Positions 45,739 to 57,072 of a stretch of DNA of 64,000 nucleotides are shown in pieces. The position numbers and the translations under genes were made by a program. Origin of the DNA: Legionella sp. PATHC035 (GTDB taxonomy: Bacteria; Pseudomonadota; Gammaproteobacteria; Legionellales; Legionellaceae); assembly GCF_026191115.1 (NCBI RefSeq), contig NZ_JAPHOT010000001.1, forward strand, positions 2,651,001 to 2,715,000, written 5' to 3'. Numbering within the stretch: the stretch's first letter is position 1; each line of letters starts with the position of its first letter. The notes beneath the pieces were generated by a model, which searched no databases, had not been told where the DNA came from, and saw only the letters and a list, made by a program, of their open reading frames with translations.

Positions 45739-46728
45739 ATGGCAAATAAACGAGTTAGAGTTGCTATTACTGGGGCAGCTGGACAAATTGGTTATGCATT
45801 ATTGTTTCGTATTGCTTCGGGACAAATGTTTGGTGCAAACACCGAGGTAGAATTAAATCTGCTTGAGCTTGAAGCAGCGCTTCCCTCCTTAGAAGGAGTT
45901 GCAATGGAGCTTGATGATTGTGCCTTTCCTTTATTGAAGCGTGTTGTGTGTACTGCAGATATGAATAAGGCAATGGACGGCGTGAACTGGGCATTACTCG
46001 TCGGTTCCGTGCCACGTAAACAAGGGATGGAGCGCGCTGATTTATTGGAAATTAACGGCGGGATCTTCACCAAACAAGGTCAGGCAATTAATGATAATGC
46101 CAGCGATGATGTGCGCGTTTTTGTAGTAGGTAATCCTTGCAATACAAACTGCTTGATTGCAATGCATCATGCCAAAGATGTACCCAATGATCGTTTTTAT
46201 GCCATGACTACTTTAGACGAATTAAGATCTCGAACTCAGTTGGCTAAAAAAGCAGGTGTCGATATCACTGCAGTCACTCAAATGACCATTTGGGGGAACC
46301 ATTCTTCCACTCAATATCCTGACTTTTATAATGCGAAGATTAATGGGGTTTCTGCTGCTCAAGTGATTGATGAGTCTTGGTTGAAAGATACTTTTGTTTC
46401 TACGGTACAACAACGCGGTGCTGCAGTAATTAAAGCCCGTGGTTCCTCGTCTGCGGCTTCAGCAGCGAATGCCATCATCACCGGTGTGAATCATTTGGTT
46501 CATGATACTCCAGCAGGTGAATCATTCTCTATGTGTCGTAGTTCTCAAGGTGAATATGGTGTCGATGAAGGGTTAATCTTCTCATTCCCTTGCCGTCGCG
46601 AACACGGAGAGTTAAGTGTTGTTGAGGGATTACCTTTTAATGCGTACGGTCGTGAGATGTTTGACAAGACATTGAATGAGTTGAGACAAGAGCGTGATAC
46701 TGTTAAGTCTTTAGGGTTGTTGGATTAA
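45739..46728 (+). CDS. mdh: Malate dehydrogenase
   Basis: A 329-residue protein of the NAD-dependent malate dehydrogenase group seen in many beta- and gammaproteobacteria. The NAD-binding motif is [19 protein letters not shown], the oxaloacetate-binding Arg region is [17 protein letters not shown], and the catalytic Asp/His pair is [11 protein letters not shown] and [12 protein letters not shown]. It interconverts malate and oxaloacetate in the TCA cycle. The start follows AGAGGAAA. The length is exactly typical. Confidence 0.96.
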   Translation: MANKRVRVAITGAAGQIGYALLFRIASGQMFGANTEVELNLLELEAALPSLEGVAMELDDCAFPLLKRVVCTADMNKAMDGVNWALLVGSVPRKQGMERADLLEINGGIFTKQGQAINDNASDDVRVFVVGNPCNTNCLIAMHHAKDVPNDRFYAMTTLDELRSRTQLAKKAGVDITAVTQMTIWGNHSSTQYPDFYNAKINGVSAAQVIDESWLKDTFVSTVQQRGAAVIKARGSSSAASAANAIITGVNHLVHDTPAGESFSMCRSSQGEYGVDEGLIFSFPCRREHGELSVVEGLPFNAYGREMFDKTLNELRQERDTVKSLGLLD

Positions 46729-46749
46729 GGATAATTTCCTTTCTGTAGG

Positions 46750-46790
46750 TTTGCCCTCACCCCTGCCCCTCTCCCGATGACGGGAGAGGG
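46750..46790. repeat. GC-rich dispersed repeat, CCCTCACCCC type (copy 2)
   Basis: Nearly identical in its left arm to the unit at 44338, with CCCGATGACGGGAGAGGGGA as the hairpin end. It follows mdh. Confidence 0.7.
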
Positions 46791-46799
46791 GATTTTCAA

Positions 46800-46952
46800 A
46801 TTTTCCCTCTGCAGAATAGGAATTGGTTTTTTCTTTAGAATAGGATTTTTTTCTTTAGAATGGCGATAGCTTTTTTTCTTTAGAATGGCGGTAGCCTTTT
46901 TCTTTAGAATCGGCATAGGTTTTTTGCTTTAGAATAAGAATAGGTTTCTTTC
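46800..46952. repeat. Imperfect tandem repeat, TTTTTCTTTAGAAT unit
   Basis: Five or six copies of about 25-30 bases, each with TTTTTTCTTTAGAAT followed by a variable purine-rich stretch such as GGCGATAGC. On the minus strand the repeats would read ILKKK-type residues, but the frame lacks a good start. It lies between mdh and the gene at 47025; no function is seen. Confidence 0.65.
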
Positions 46953-47024
46953 TTTTTCAAAGGGGTAGATACTTTTGAATCCCTACTCCCCTTGGGGAGA
47001 AGGTGCCTATAGGGCGGATGAGGG

Positions 47025-47885
47025 TCACTTTGGCCTATTTGCCATACTGATCGAATTAAAATCGTTTTCTTCAAACGATGAATGTTCTTGACGATTTTTA
47101 TATTCTTCACTCTGATATATTCTAAAAAATTCTGAAAACTCTGATCGAGTTAAAATCTTTTCGGCTCCAGAATTGCGTAGAAGAGTAGAAATTGAGCGTC
47201 CATTAGATAATATTCCATTGAGTTTATCCATGAGTTGCTCGACTTGGACTAGGGGATCTGGATGGTTTTGCAGCAAGTCAGGTATGTATTTGACAATTGC
47301 TCTGGCGAGTTGTTCGTCGGTTAAGTATAGAATTAAACGTGTGCCTGCAATCTGAACAAAATTTTCTTTAGATTCCATGATCAAACGTGATAAAAATTCC
47401 GGATCTTTTTTCAAATGAGAATTTAGCCTTTTGCTAAACCCGAGAAAATTCCTGTGCGCAATTAACATGGCCGGTAATTCAGATTCTTCTTGCGGGGAAG
47501 TTTTTTCAGATATGGTGTTTAGCCAGGGGATAAGCTCCACATCATGTTGAGGATTTTGCAAAGCGTAAAAATGGAGTCTGGATGAAATTTTAGGACGGTT
47601 AATGAGGTATTTATTCCAGTCAACAACATCCTGATGTTGCTCAGCCAGCGAATCAACGGATTTTTTGATCGGTTCAAAATTGATGCCCCACTTTTCAAAA
47701 TGGGGTAATGCGGATCCCAAAGCTTTTACCAATTCACGGAAGCTCGTTTTTTCATTAGCCTCATAGTTATCCATCGCGTCTTTGAGCTGTTGAATTTCAT
47801 CATAGGTATATTTTCCATTTCTCATGGGGATCAAATGAAAAACAGATTCAATGGCTTCGTTTAAAGAAGCAAAAGGGTCATCCAT
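47025..47885 (-). CDS. Hypothetical helical protein, putative effector
   Basis: 286 residues with no recognised domain. Mostly helical, with regular heptad-like segments (for example DEIQQLKDAMDNYEANEK) and a repeat-like array in the second half (LSRLIMESKENFVQIAG ... LTDEQLARAIVKYIPDLLQN) that may be an alpha-solenoid. The C-terminus is SFEENDFNSISMANRPK, acidic then polar. The start follows GAGGAT. It lies among core genes, between mdh and an EamA exporter. It is probably a strain- or species-specific insertion. Confidence 0.6.
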   Translation of the reverse strand: MDDPFASLNEAIESVFHLIPMRNGKYTYDEIQQLKDAMDNYEANEKTSFRELVKALGSALPHFEKWGINFEPIKKSVDSLAEQHQDVVDWNKYLINRPKISSRLHFYALQNPQHDVELIPWLNTISEKTSPQEESELPAMLIAHRNFLGFSKRLNSHLKKDPEFLSRLIMESKENFVQIAGTRLILYLTDEQLARAIVKYIPDLLQNHPDPLVQVEQLMDKLNGILSNGRSISTLLRNSGAEKILTRSEFSEFFRIYQSEEYKNRQEHSSFEENDFNSISMANRPK

Positions 47886-48161
47886 AGATTCATCCTCATT
47901 AGGAGCAGGCCCTTCTTTAAAAGTAGTTTATAAAAAATGAAAATGCCAAGCTTTTTTACATATTGCACTCAATAAAGTGTTATTTTGTAAAAAAAGATCT
48001 TAAAATCAATGATTTTGTGCTGCAATGCAGCATTTGCGCCATTTAAATGTACAGTGAAAAGCAGCAGTTTTGGTGTGCATGAATGAACCTAAAGCGACGT
48101 GCTTGTATCGGATAATTCAGGTACAATAAGTCCATTATTTTTCCCAAAGCAGGTGCGCAAC

Positions 48162-49055
48162 ATGCAGTCGTTCAAGGTAAGCTGTGTCATTATTATTGCC
48201 ATTGTTTTTTGGGCTTCAGCATTCGTTGGCATACGTATTGGTTTAGCCGGCTACTCTCCAGGAGCACTTGCTCTTTTACGATTTATTGTTGCATCGCTGT
48301 GTATGTTGGTCATTTACTGTAGTTTGGGAATTAAGAAACGAGTGCTATGGAAGGATCGTATTCAATTGCTTCTTGCGGGGATGGCCGGGATAGGAATTTA
48401 TAATATTTGTTTGAATTATGGGGAGTTAAGCGTCTCTGCTGGCATAGCCAGTTTTGTTATTGGTTTAATGCCGGTGATGACCGTACTTTTATCACTGGTT
48501 TTTTTACGGGAAAAACTGACGCGCGGCGTTTGGTTCGGTATCTTCATCAGTATACTGGGTCTGGCTTTATTAGCGATTGGAGAGCGTTCAGAACCTGGAA
48601 TGCAACAGGGAATTCTCGCCATTTTGGTATCGGCATTAATGGGTGCGATCTTAACTATCATTCAAAAGCAATTTGTGAGTGTTTATCATCCTGTGGCAAT
48701 CATTGCTTGGGTTATGTGGGGAGGCACTTTGTTGCTAGCCCTATTTTTGCCTGACATGCTCCAGCAAATTCAAAGTGCTGATTTTCAAACTACCGCCGCT
48801 GTTATTTATATGGGCATATTTCCGGCTGCTCTTGCTTATTTGGCATGGGGCTACGTGTTGAAATATTTATCTGCTTCCAATGCATCCATCACCCTTTATG
48901 CACTGCCCATCGTATCGACCTTGATGGGTGTTTTTTTCTTGGATGAACACGTTTCACCCCGCTCGCTTGCAGGATGCAGTATTACTCTGTTGGGTGCTTT
49001 TGTTGCCAATCACTTTCAGGCGCGTCGAAAAGCCAACTTGGGCACGCAAAACTGA
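48162..49055 (+). CDS. EamA-family (DMT) inner-membrane transporter
   Basis: 297 residues with ten hydrophobic helices made of two EamA repeats. The N-terminal WASAFVGIRIGLAGYSPGAL with LALLRFIVASL is typical, and the second repeat has the conserved LAYLAWGYVLKYLSASNASI ... LPIVSTLMGVFFLDEHVS motif. Members export amino acids, metabolites or drugs; the substrate is not readable from sequence. The start at 48162 follows CAGGTG. The upstream ATG at 48099 would add a charged segment before the first helix. Confidence 0.88.
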   Translation: MQSFKVSCVIIIAIVFWASAFVGIRIGLAGYSPGALALLRFIVASLCMLVIYCSLGIKKRVLWKDRIQLLLAGMAGIGIYNICLNYGELSVSAGIASFVIGLMPVMTVLLSLVFLREKLTRGVWFGIFISILGLALLAIGERSEPGMQQGILAILVSALMGAILTIIQKQFVSVYHPVAIIAWVMWGGTLLLALFLPDMLQQIQSADFQTTAAVIYMGIFPAALAYLAWGYVLKYLSASNASITLYALPIVSTLMGVFFLDEHVSPRSLAGCSITLLGAFVANHFQARRKANLGTQN

Positions 49056-49154
49056 ATCTTCCTCTAGATTTTCCAGATCGATGATGTCCTAAGTTTCTTA
49101 CTTATTCACTGTGAAAAGAGGCCAACAGGGTTTATACTTTTACTTTCGTTTTGA

Positions 49155-51200
<2,046 letters not shown>

Positions 51201-51538
51201 GGAACATCTTATCTGGTTCATTTTAGAATCCCCTCACCACTGCTGGGAGAGGGGGATGGAAAAGCCGTTCACTTTAATGGCAGTTACCCTGGACAGATTA
51301 TGCGTTTCCCGCTAATTTTTTTGAGACGCGAAATAGGGCGTCGTTGCATTAACATTCGAAATAAATAGTTAGGGGATGCAGGCTATAAACCAGGCTGTCA
51401 CTCTTTAAAAATTACGGTTGAGTTTATTTGATAATTTTATAAATATAGTGCATTATTTTGTTTATTTTGTTATTATACTGTTCAATTTTTATATCACTTA
51501 GCCTTTTGTAGGTTATGTTTTAATCGATCAGGATTTTT
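51201..51538. other. Leader region of the DEAD-box helicase gene
   Basis: About 340 bases. It holds a shortened CCCTCACC...GGGAGAGGGG repeat (51230-51255) and a long AT-rich leader with possible -10 hexamers (TATACT at 51474-51479). Cold-shock helicase genes often have such long leaders, but no structured element is visible. Confidence 0.45.
51230..51255. repeat. GC-rich dispersed repeat, CCCTCACCCC type (short copy)
   Basis: CCCCTCACCACTGCTGGGAG then AGGGGG is a truncated version of the unit at 44338. Confidence 0.55.
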
Positions 51539-53245
51539 ATGTCTCAAGAAATAACAAGCTTCGCGTCCTTTAATTTTTCAGATGCTTTAAACAAAGCACT
51601 AGAGGATATGAAGTTTACTACTCCTTCTCCAATTCAAGTACAAACGATACCTTTACTGATGGAAGGTCGAGATGCGATTGCTTTGGCGCAAACAGGAACA
51701 GGAAAAACGGCTGCTTTTGCTTTGCCTATATTGCAAAATTTATCTCCTAATGTGCAAGGTACTCAAGCTTTAATTTTGGCGCCAACTCGCGAATTAGCGA
51801 TTCAAGTTGCCGAACAGTTTGAATTATTGAGTGCTAAACAACGGGGCGTCATGGTTGCTGTTTTATGTGGTGGTCAAGATTATGGCCGTCAATTAAAGCA
51901 GTTAAAAGCAGGTGCTCAAGTTGTGGTAGGAACTCCTGGCCGTATTTTAGATCATATCGACAGACGTACTTTGAATCTCGATAATTTGCGTACATTCATT
52001 CTGGATGAAGCAGATGAAATGTTGCGGATGGGCTTTATTGAAGATATTGAAACCATCATGGCGCAATTGCCTGAAAAGAAACAAATCGGTCTGTTTTCAG
52101 CAACGATGCCTTACCGTATTCGACAAATTGCCAACACTTATTTGCATGATCCTGTGTCCATCGAAATACGATCAGAAACCGCTACTGTAAAAAGTATCGA
52201 GCAACGATTTTTATTTGCTTCTGGACATCAAAAACCTGATGCTCTGTTACGTGTATTGGCCGTAGAAGAATATCAAGGAGTGATTGTATTCGTACGTACT
52301 AAAAGCAGTACGGAAGAAGTTGCCGAACTCTTGCAACAACAAGGTCTGCGGGCTATGGCCATACATGGTGATATTACCCAAGCATTACGTGAGCGTATTA
52401 TTGCGCAATTCAGACAAGGAGCGATTGATATCCTGGTCGCTACGGATGTGGCTGCTCGTGGTCTGGATGTGGAGCGAGTAACCCATGTAATAAACTATGA
52501 TTTACCGCATGATAATGAAACCTATGTCCATCGCATTGGAAGAACAGGTAGAGCAGGGCGTTCTGGGGTAGCTGTTTTGTTTGTAACCCCTAAAGAATCC
52601 CGTTTAATTGGTAGCATTGAGCGGCATACGCGGCAACGTATTGCTAAAGTGGCGGTCCCTAATGACCATATGATTCAAACTGCACGTCAACAACGTTTTA
52701 TGGCAAATATCACAGCACGTTTGGAACATGCAAACCTGCCTTCATACAAACGAATTATTGAGGAATACATTAAAGAAAATAATGTTTCCGCAGTCGATGT
52801 TGCAGCCACACTTGCTTTGCTGTTAAACAAGGATTTGCCTTGGCAAAAAGAGCAAGTATTACCTAAATCACCCCGTCCGGCTAAAGAAGGTCGTGCTGAA
52901 CGTGGCGGCAAATTTGAACGTGCTCGAACAGAGGAACGAAAAGGTTTTGCTGCGGACAAGAAAGGTTCACGTGATGGACGTAAAAAATTTAATGATGACG
53001 TGGTCGGACAGGATTTATTCCGAATCGATGTTGGTAAAATTCACGGTGTGAAACCAGGTAATATTGTAGGCGCCATTGCGAATGAGGCGGGTTTACAAAG
53101 TAAACATATTACGGGTCTTAAAATTCATGACGATCATTCAACGGTGCGCCTGCCCAAGGGGATGCCTAAAGAAGTAATGAGTGATTTGACTAAAGCTTGG
53201 GTTTGTGGACGTCAGCTCAATATTACTTTAATTGGCAGTGCATAA
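51539..53245 (+). CDS. deaD: DEAD-box RNA helicase, DeaD/CsdA type
   Basis: A 568-residue protein with all helicase motifs: the Q motif (FTTPSPIQVQTIP), Walker A AQTGTGKTAAFA, PTRELAIQV, DEAD in ILDEADEMLRMGF, SAT, IVFVRTKSST, VATDVAARGLDV and HRIGRTGRAGRSG. An Arg/Lys-rich linker follows (about 445-480), then the RNA-binding domain of DbpA/CsdA type (DLFRIDVGKIHGVKPGNIVG ... LPKGMPKEV). It unwinds RNA during ribosome assembly and mRNA decay, mainly in the cold. The hairpin at 53253 follows. Confidence 0.95.
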   Translation: MSQEITSFASFNFSDALNKALEDMKFTTPSPIQVQTIPLLMEGRDAIALAQTGTGKTAAFALPILQNLSPNVQGTQALILAPTRELAIQVAEQFELLSAKQRGVMVAVLCGGQDYGRQLKQLKAGAQVVVGTPGRILDHIDRRTLNLDNLRTFILDEADEMLRMGFIEDIETIMAQLPEKKQIGLFSATMPYRIRQIANTYLHDPVSIEIRSETATVKSIEQRFLFASGHQKPDALLRVLAVEEYQGVIVFVRTKSSTEEVAELLQQQGLRAMAIHGDITQALRERIIAQFRQGAIDILVATDVAARGLDVERVTHVINYDLPHDNETYVHRIGRTGRAGRSGVAVLFVTPKESRLIGSIERHTRQRIAKVAVPNDHMIQTARQQRFMANITARLEHANLPSYKRIIEEYIKENNVSAVDVAATLALLLNKDLPWQKEQVLPKSPRPAKEGRAERGGKFERARTEERKGFAADKKGSRDGRKKFNDDVVGQDLFRIDVGKIHGVKPGNIVGAIANEAGLQSKHITGLKIHDDHSTVRLPKGMPKEVMSDLTKAWVCGRQLNITLIGSA

Positions 53246-53252
53246 TCTGTAA

Positions 53253-53272
53253 CCTGGGTGCTTGAACCCAGG
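53253..53272. terminator. Hairpin between deaD and the convergent gene at 53277
   Basis: CCTGGGTGCTTGAACCCAGG forms an eight-base stem; the convergent stop codons lie on both sides within ten bases. No T-tract is present. Confidence 0.6.
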
Positions 53273-53276
53273 CTCT

Positions 53277-53774
53277 CTATGCTTTGTAAGCGAATAAAGC
53301 TGCTGTTGTCGCTGCAGCAGCTAGAACGACCAGGCCTGCGGTGACCGGGGTAAAAAAAGCATAAGGATTTTCAGCGCGTTCTATTTCATTTTTCAGATTA
53401 GTTTTCATACGTACAATCTTTTCTTTTACGGAATCAATTCGATTGTTAGGGTCGGTATGTTCAGTTAGAGCCGGTAAAAAATGTTCTTGAAATGCTGTAA
53501 TCGCTGAATTTATTTCATAGGCCCGTTCCGGGTTTGTTGCGTAAAAAGATAAAGAAGTGCGGGCAATCGCTTCAAAAAAAGTAGCGCTTAAACACAGCTT
53601 ATCGTGTTCGAACCATTGTGACGAGTCAGTAATCTTAGAGTTTAATTGATAGCGCGGATTATCTGCTTTATTTTCGGTGAAGTGACCAATCGCTTCTTTT
53701 AATTCATTTTCATCAGAAAGAATTTGCTCCATATAGCTAAGACATTTGAGGATAAAATTTTGTTCAAAAGCCAT
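53277..53774 (-). CDS. Small tail-anchored-type protein, putative effector
   Basis: 165 residues. The first 140 are soluble and helical, with a charged segment (DSVKEKIVRMKTNLKNEIER) just before a single hydrophobic helix at the very C-terminus (PVTAGLVVLAAAATTAALFA, then YKA). A lone C-terminal helix with a short basic end is the form of tail-anchored membrane proteins. In a bacterium this is unusual and suggests insertion into a host membrane or the bacterial inner membrane. The ATG follows GGAGGCTC, an excellent ribosome binding site. No family was recognised. Confidence 0.6.
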   Translation of the reverse strand: MAFEQNFILKCLSYMEQILSDENELKEAIGHFTENKADNPRYQLNSKITDSSQWFEHDKLCLSATFFEAIARTSLSFYATNPERAYEINSAITAFQEHFLPALTEHTDPNNRIDSVKEKIVRMKTNLKNEIERAENPYAFFTPVTAGLVVLAAAATTAALFAYKA

Positions 53775-54112
53775 TTTCGAGCCTCCTTGGCAAAAAATAT
53801 TAATATAAATATCTTTTACCTAGGGCGCAATCGAAAGCGCTTAAAGTCTTATTTTTGTGCAGTAAATAAGCATATTTGCTTTATTGTATTGTTTCCAAGA
53901 AGGGATGATATGTATTTAACTACTTGATAAATATAAAAAAATTATGAAAAAGAGGCGCGCTTAAAAAAATTGCTTATAAAGGATCTTTCATACTATAATG
54001 CGGGAGGCTTTTGTTTTTAAAATAACCAGATAAACTCTTCAAAATTCAGTGCGGTAGTCCTCTTTAATCAAGATGACGCTGCTTTTTTTAGGATTAGAAC
54101 TTAAGGGTATTC
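53775..54112. other. Divergent leader region of plaA and the tail-anchored gene
   Basis: About 340 AT-rich bases. The plaA promoter candidate at 53970-53999 lies here. One half of a PmrA-box-like ATTAATATT lies near 53800 on the minus strand, upstream of the gene at 53277, but its partner half is missing. Confidence 0.5.
53970..53999 (+). promoter_or_regulatory. Candidate sigma-70 promoter of plaA
   Basis: TTGCTT (53970-53975), an 18-base spacer and TATAAT (53994-53999) precede plaA by about 110 bases. Confidence 0.5.
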
Positions 54113-55039
54113 ATGAAACTGTTAGCAACTATAGGGGCTTTTTTATTCACTGGGATTGTATGGGCTACACCTCTTCATAATATAGTTGTATTTGGTGATA
54201 GTTTGTCTGATAACGGTAATTTATATAAGTTTATGAAATATCAATTACCTCCATCCCCTCCTTATTATGATGGTCGTTTTTCTAATGGCCCCGTCTGGAT
54301 CGAACACGTAATTGCTTCTTACTTTCCTAAAAATGCTGGTGCTCATTTATTAGATTATGCTTATGGTGGAGCAGGTGTATCTGAGGAAGAAGGGGCTGAC
54401 GATGTTTTATTTACCCTAAGAAGGGAAGTGAACAATTATTTATCAGAGCATCATGATAAAGCAAGTGAAGACAGTCTTTTTGTGATATGGATAGGTTCAA
54501 ATAATTATCTTGCATTTCCTTCAGAGGTTGAACAAACATTACACGATGTGCATACAGGAATTATACACAGCATACAACGGTTAGTTGATAAAGGTGCGAA
54601 ACATATTTTAGTCGTGAATTTGCCGGATTTAGGAAGAACTCCTGCAGCAATTGAATTTGGTTCCGTGAATGAGATGACTTATTTTGCCAAAGAACATAAT
54701 AACATGCTAAGTAGGTCGATTGATGAGTTAAAACAAGAGTATCCCGATGTACAATGGTTGTATTACGATCTGCATCAAGCTTTTGAAGAGCTGATGTCTC
54801 ATCCACAAGACTATGGATTTACCAATTTAACGGGTACTTGTGTTAATTCAGTAGTTGAAGACATCACCAAAACATCGATTCTGAAAATGGTCGCCTCCGT
54901 CAAACCGAACCTGCCTCAGGATGCATGTACCGGTTATTTGTTTTTTGATTTAGTGCATCCAACTAAATTGGCACATAAAATTCTTGGTGATAAAGCCAGA
55001 GAAATGTTGGATCAGGCGGGTATAGAGTTAGCTGACTAG
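54113..55039 (+). CDS. plaA: Secreted GDSL lysophospholipase A, PlaA-like
   Basis: A 308-residue protein with a Sec signal peptide (residues 1-18) and a GDSL hydrolase fold. Catalytic Ser30 is in FGDSLSDNGN, block III has IWIGSNNYLAF, and the Asp279/His282 pair is in FFDLVHPT. It matches L. pneumophila PlaA, a type II-secreted lysophospholipase A that removes fatty acid from lysophospholipids. A pair of cysteines in the C-terminal part (CVNS and DACTGY) could form the disulfide known to matter in this family. The length is near identical (309). The start follows AAGGG. Confidence 0.92.
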   Translation: MKLLATIGAFLFTGIVWATPLHNIVVFGDSLSDNGNLYKFMKYQLPPSPPYYDGRFSNGPVWIEHVIASYFPKNAGAHLLDYAYGGAGVSEEEGADDVLFTLRREVNNYLSEHHDKASEDSLFVIWIGSNNYLAFPSEVEQTLHDVHTGIIHSIQRLVDKGAKHILVVNLPDLGRTPAAIEFGSVNEMTYFAKEHNNMLSRSIDELKQEYPDVQWLYYDLHQAFEELMSHPQDYGFTNLTGTCVNSVVEDITKTSILKMVASVKPNLPQDACTGYLFFDLVHPTKLAHKILGDKAREMLDQAGIELAD

Positions 55040-55105
55040 ATGCAGTACATTCATCAATTGAGTCTGGATTTGATGAAGCGCCCATTATCTGCTCTTAGCC
55101 TCTGC

Positions 55106-55132
55106 CACGTCATCCCGAGCATAGTGAGGGAT
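55106..55132. repeat. REP-like palindrome, GTCATCCCGAG type
   Basis: GTCATCCCGAGCATAGTGAG then GGATGA has the arms TCATCCC/GGGATGA and a loop of about 12 bases. It lies after plaA and may stabilise or stop its transcript. Confidence 0.55.
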
Positions 55133-55230
55133 GATGTTAAAAGGAATGGATGGTCGCGCGCTTCCGCTTCGCTGGACATAGCGATTTGATTTCATTTTTA
55201 CTCGATCAGGATCAGATTTATTAGGACGAT

Positions 55231-56025
55231 ATGAAATATATTACAAGGATAGTTTTACTATTTTTCTGTTTATTTTCCATTGCTCTTGCGGACAAACTAC
55301 ACATTAAAGTCGATGCCAAAAACATTGACTTACCTTATTGGCCTGCAAAAAAGGATAAATATGGAGCCGTATTCCTAGTTAATGGAGGTGAGCAAGCACA
55401 AGCCACCGCATTGCTGGATAATTTGGCCAATCAATTGGCTCAAAATGGATGGCAGGTTGTATTACTCAATAATGACAGCAGTATTACTGTGCCTTGGATC
55501 AAACAATTCCCAGAAGTGATTACTGCCTTACGAAAACAAAAAAACGTACGTGTTGTACTCTTGCATTATGGGGAGCAATTAAAACAAACATTTGATTTCT
55601 TAGGGAAATCGCCGGCACCCGAAATCGAAGGCTTGGTCCTGTTGTCTGCATACGATGTTCCTCCTCCAAATAATACCGATAAAAAGCCTGAATTAAAGAT
55701 GCCTGTTTTTGATATTGTGGGTCAGTTTGATTTTGATATGACCAAACAAGAAATGGCGGCCAGAAAAAAAGAATTGGGAGCAAATAAAGATAATTACCTC
55801 GCTTTAGAGATACCTGGCGCTCACCATGATTATGAATATTCGCGGCAGCTACTTTTTTCCTTTATCCATGGTTGGATGGTAAAGCTTCCTGAGTTTCAAC
55901 CTAAACCTCCTCCGGTTATGTACTCTTATTTGGCTCCAGTTGCATTATTTTTTAAAGAGCAACTCGCAAATAGTAAGTCATCGGACTGGGACAAATATTT
56001 TGAGCAGCCACTTGAGATCGATTAA
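55231..56025 (+). CDS. Exported alpha/beta-hydrolase-like protein (DUF3530 type)
   Basis: 264 residues with a signal peptide (residues 1-20, ending SIALA). The fold looks like the alpha/beta-hydrolase-type DUF3530 family: NGWQVVLLNND, VRVVLLHYGEQ in the nucleophile elbow position, EGLVLLSAYD, then MPVFDIVGQFDFD and PGAHHDYEYS with a late His. The elbow reads HYGEQ, not G-x-S-x-G, so the usual Ser nucleophile is absent and hydrolase activity is doubtful. It lies between plaA and djlA, and a link to lipid hydrolysis is only a guess. The start follows AGGACG. Confidence 0.75.
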   Translation: MKYITRIVLLFFCLFSIALADKLHIKVDAKNIDLPYWPAKKDKYGAVFLVNGGEQAQATALLDNLANQLAQNGWQVVLLNNDSSITVPWIKQFPEVITALRKQKNVRVVLLHYGEQLKQTFDFLGKSPAPEIEGLVLLSAYDVPPPNNTDKKPELKMPVFDIVGQFDFDMTKQEMAARKKELGANKDNYLALEIPGAHHDYEYSRQLLFSFIHGWMVKLPEFQPKPPPVMYSYLAPVALFFKEQLANSKSSDWDKYFEQPLEID

Positions 56026-56076
56026 GAATGAGCACAGCTGATGCGCATTCTTATATATAAAGCTCATTAGATGAAA

Positions 56077-56979
56077 TTACCACCCTTTGCTGGTGCAAAT
56101 TAATTCATAAGCTTTCACAATCTTCTGGGTTTTTTCATTTGCCATTTTAATCATTTCCTGCGGTAAGCCTTGCGCAATTAATTTGTCGGGATGGTTGCGG
56201 CTTAATAAACGTCGATACGCTTTTTTCACTTCTTGTTTGCTGGCATCCGGTGACACCTCCAAAAGAGCATAAGCATAATCCATGTTTGTTTTAGTCGGTT
56301 GATAATTGTATCTGCTGTAGGATGAGTACGAATGGGATGAGGAATGGGATTGCTGCGATTGTTCTGATTGCTGCCTGCCGCTATTTGGTGACTCGGATGA
56401 GTAACTTGCGCCAAAATCTTCATAAAAGCGATATTGATTGTGTAGGGGGGCAAAGCCTAGCCTGGAAAAAATTTTATCCAGTACTTGGATTTTCTTGGCA
56501 TCAAGTCCATCTGCTTGTGCTGCACGATATTGAATATCTATAAATAACCGTAATAAGTCACGGTTATCTTTACAGGTTTTTTTTAACTCTTCAAGCATTG
56601 CATCGAGATTGAACTTCGGTTGTTTGCCCTCATTAAATAAATGCTTTGCCCGGTTTTTTTGTTCGTTATTCAAACGCATTTCGTCCATGAATAAACGCGC
56701 CATATCCAGTTCTTGTTCTGTAACGCGACCATCTGCTTTGGCTAAATGCCCCATAATCGAAAAGGTGGCGTCAAAAAATATTTTTTGGATTACTCCACGC
56801 TTTTCAGCGTAATACAACCAATGAGGATTGGAAAAATAGTTGTACAAACCGCGATCAAAAAAGTTACCCACCAAGAGGCCGAAAATTGCCCCTGTAGAAC
56901 CGGCGATTAAATAGCCGAAAAATGCGCCAATGATCTTTCCCCACCAGGTTGAGATGATAAAGAAGTCCCGAAGAGACAT
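56077..56979 (-). CDS. djlA: Co-chaperone DjlA, membrane-anchored J-domain protein
   Basis: A 300-residue protein. An N-terminal Gly-rich transmembrane segment (GKIIGAFFGYLIAGSTGAIF) is followed by a TerB-like helical domain (about 60-180; FSIMGHLAKADGRVTEQELD), a Ser/Gln-rich linker and a C-terminal J-domain with the HPD motif (SRNHPDKL). DjlA stimulates DnaK in the inner membrane and affects capsule and virulence gene signalling. The order matches E. coli DjlA. It is divergent from waaA. Confidence 0.94.
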   Translation of the reverse strand: MSLRDFFIISTWWGKIIGAFFGYLIAGSTGAIFGLLVGNFFDRGLYNYFSNPHWLYYAEKRGVIQKIFFDATFSIMGHLAKADGRVTEQELDMARLFMDEMRLNNEQKNRAKHLFNEGKQPKFNLDAMLEELKKTCKDNRDLLRLFIDIQYRAAQADGLDAKKIQVLDKIFSRLGFAPLHNQYRFYEDFGASYSSESPNSGRQQSEQSQQSHSSSHSYSSYSRYNYQPTKTNMDYAYALLEVSPDASKQEVKKAYRRLLSRNHPDKLIAQGLPQEMIKMANEKTQKIVKAYELICTSKGW

Positions 56980-57072
56980 TAAAATGATTCCTTAAATTTG
57001 TTCATTAAACTGATTTTATCGCTTTATACCACATTTTAAGTATATACTGTCGCCTTTTGGGTTTGGTTTTAT

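Noticed and set aside
46725-46916. Minus-strand frame with ILKKK repeats as a protein-coding gene
   Set aside because: It is produced by the tandem DNA repeat, spans the GC-rich palindrome and lacks initiation signals.
53790-53815. PmrA box upstream of the gene at 53277
   Set aside because: Only one half-site (ATTAATATT) is good; the second half at the proper spacing is absent.
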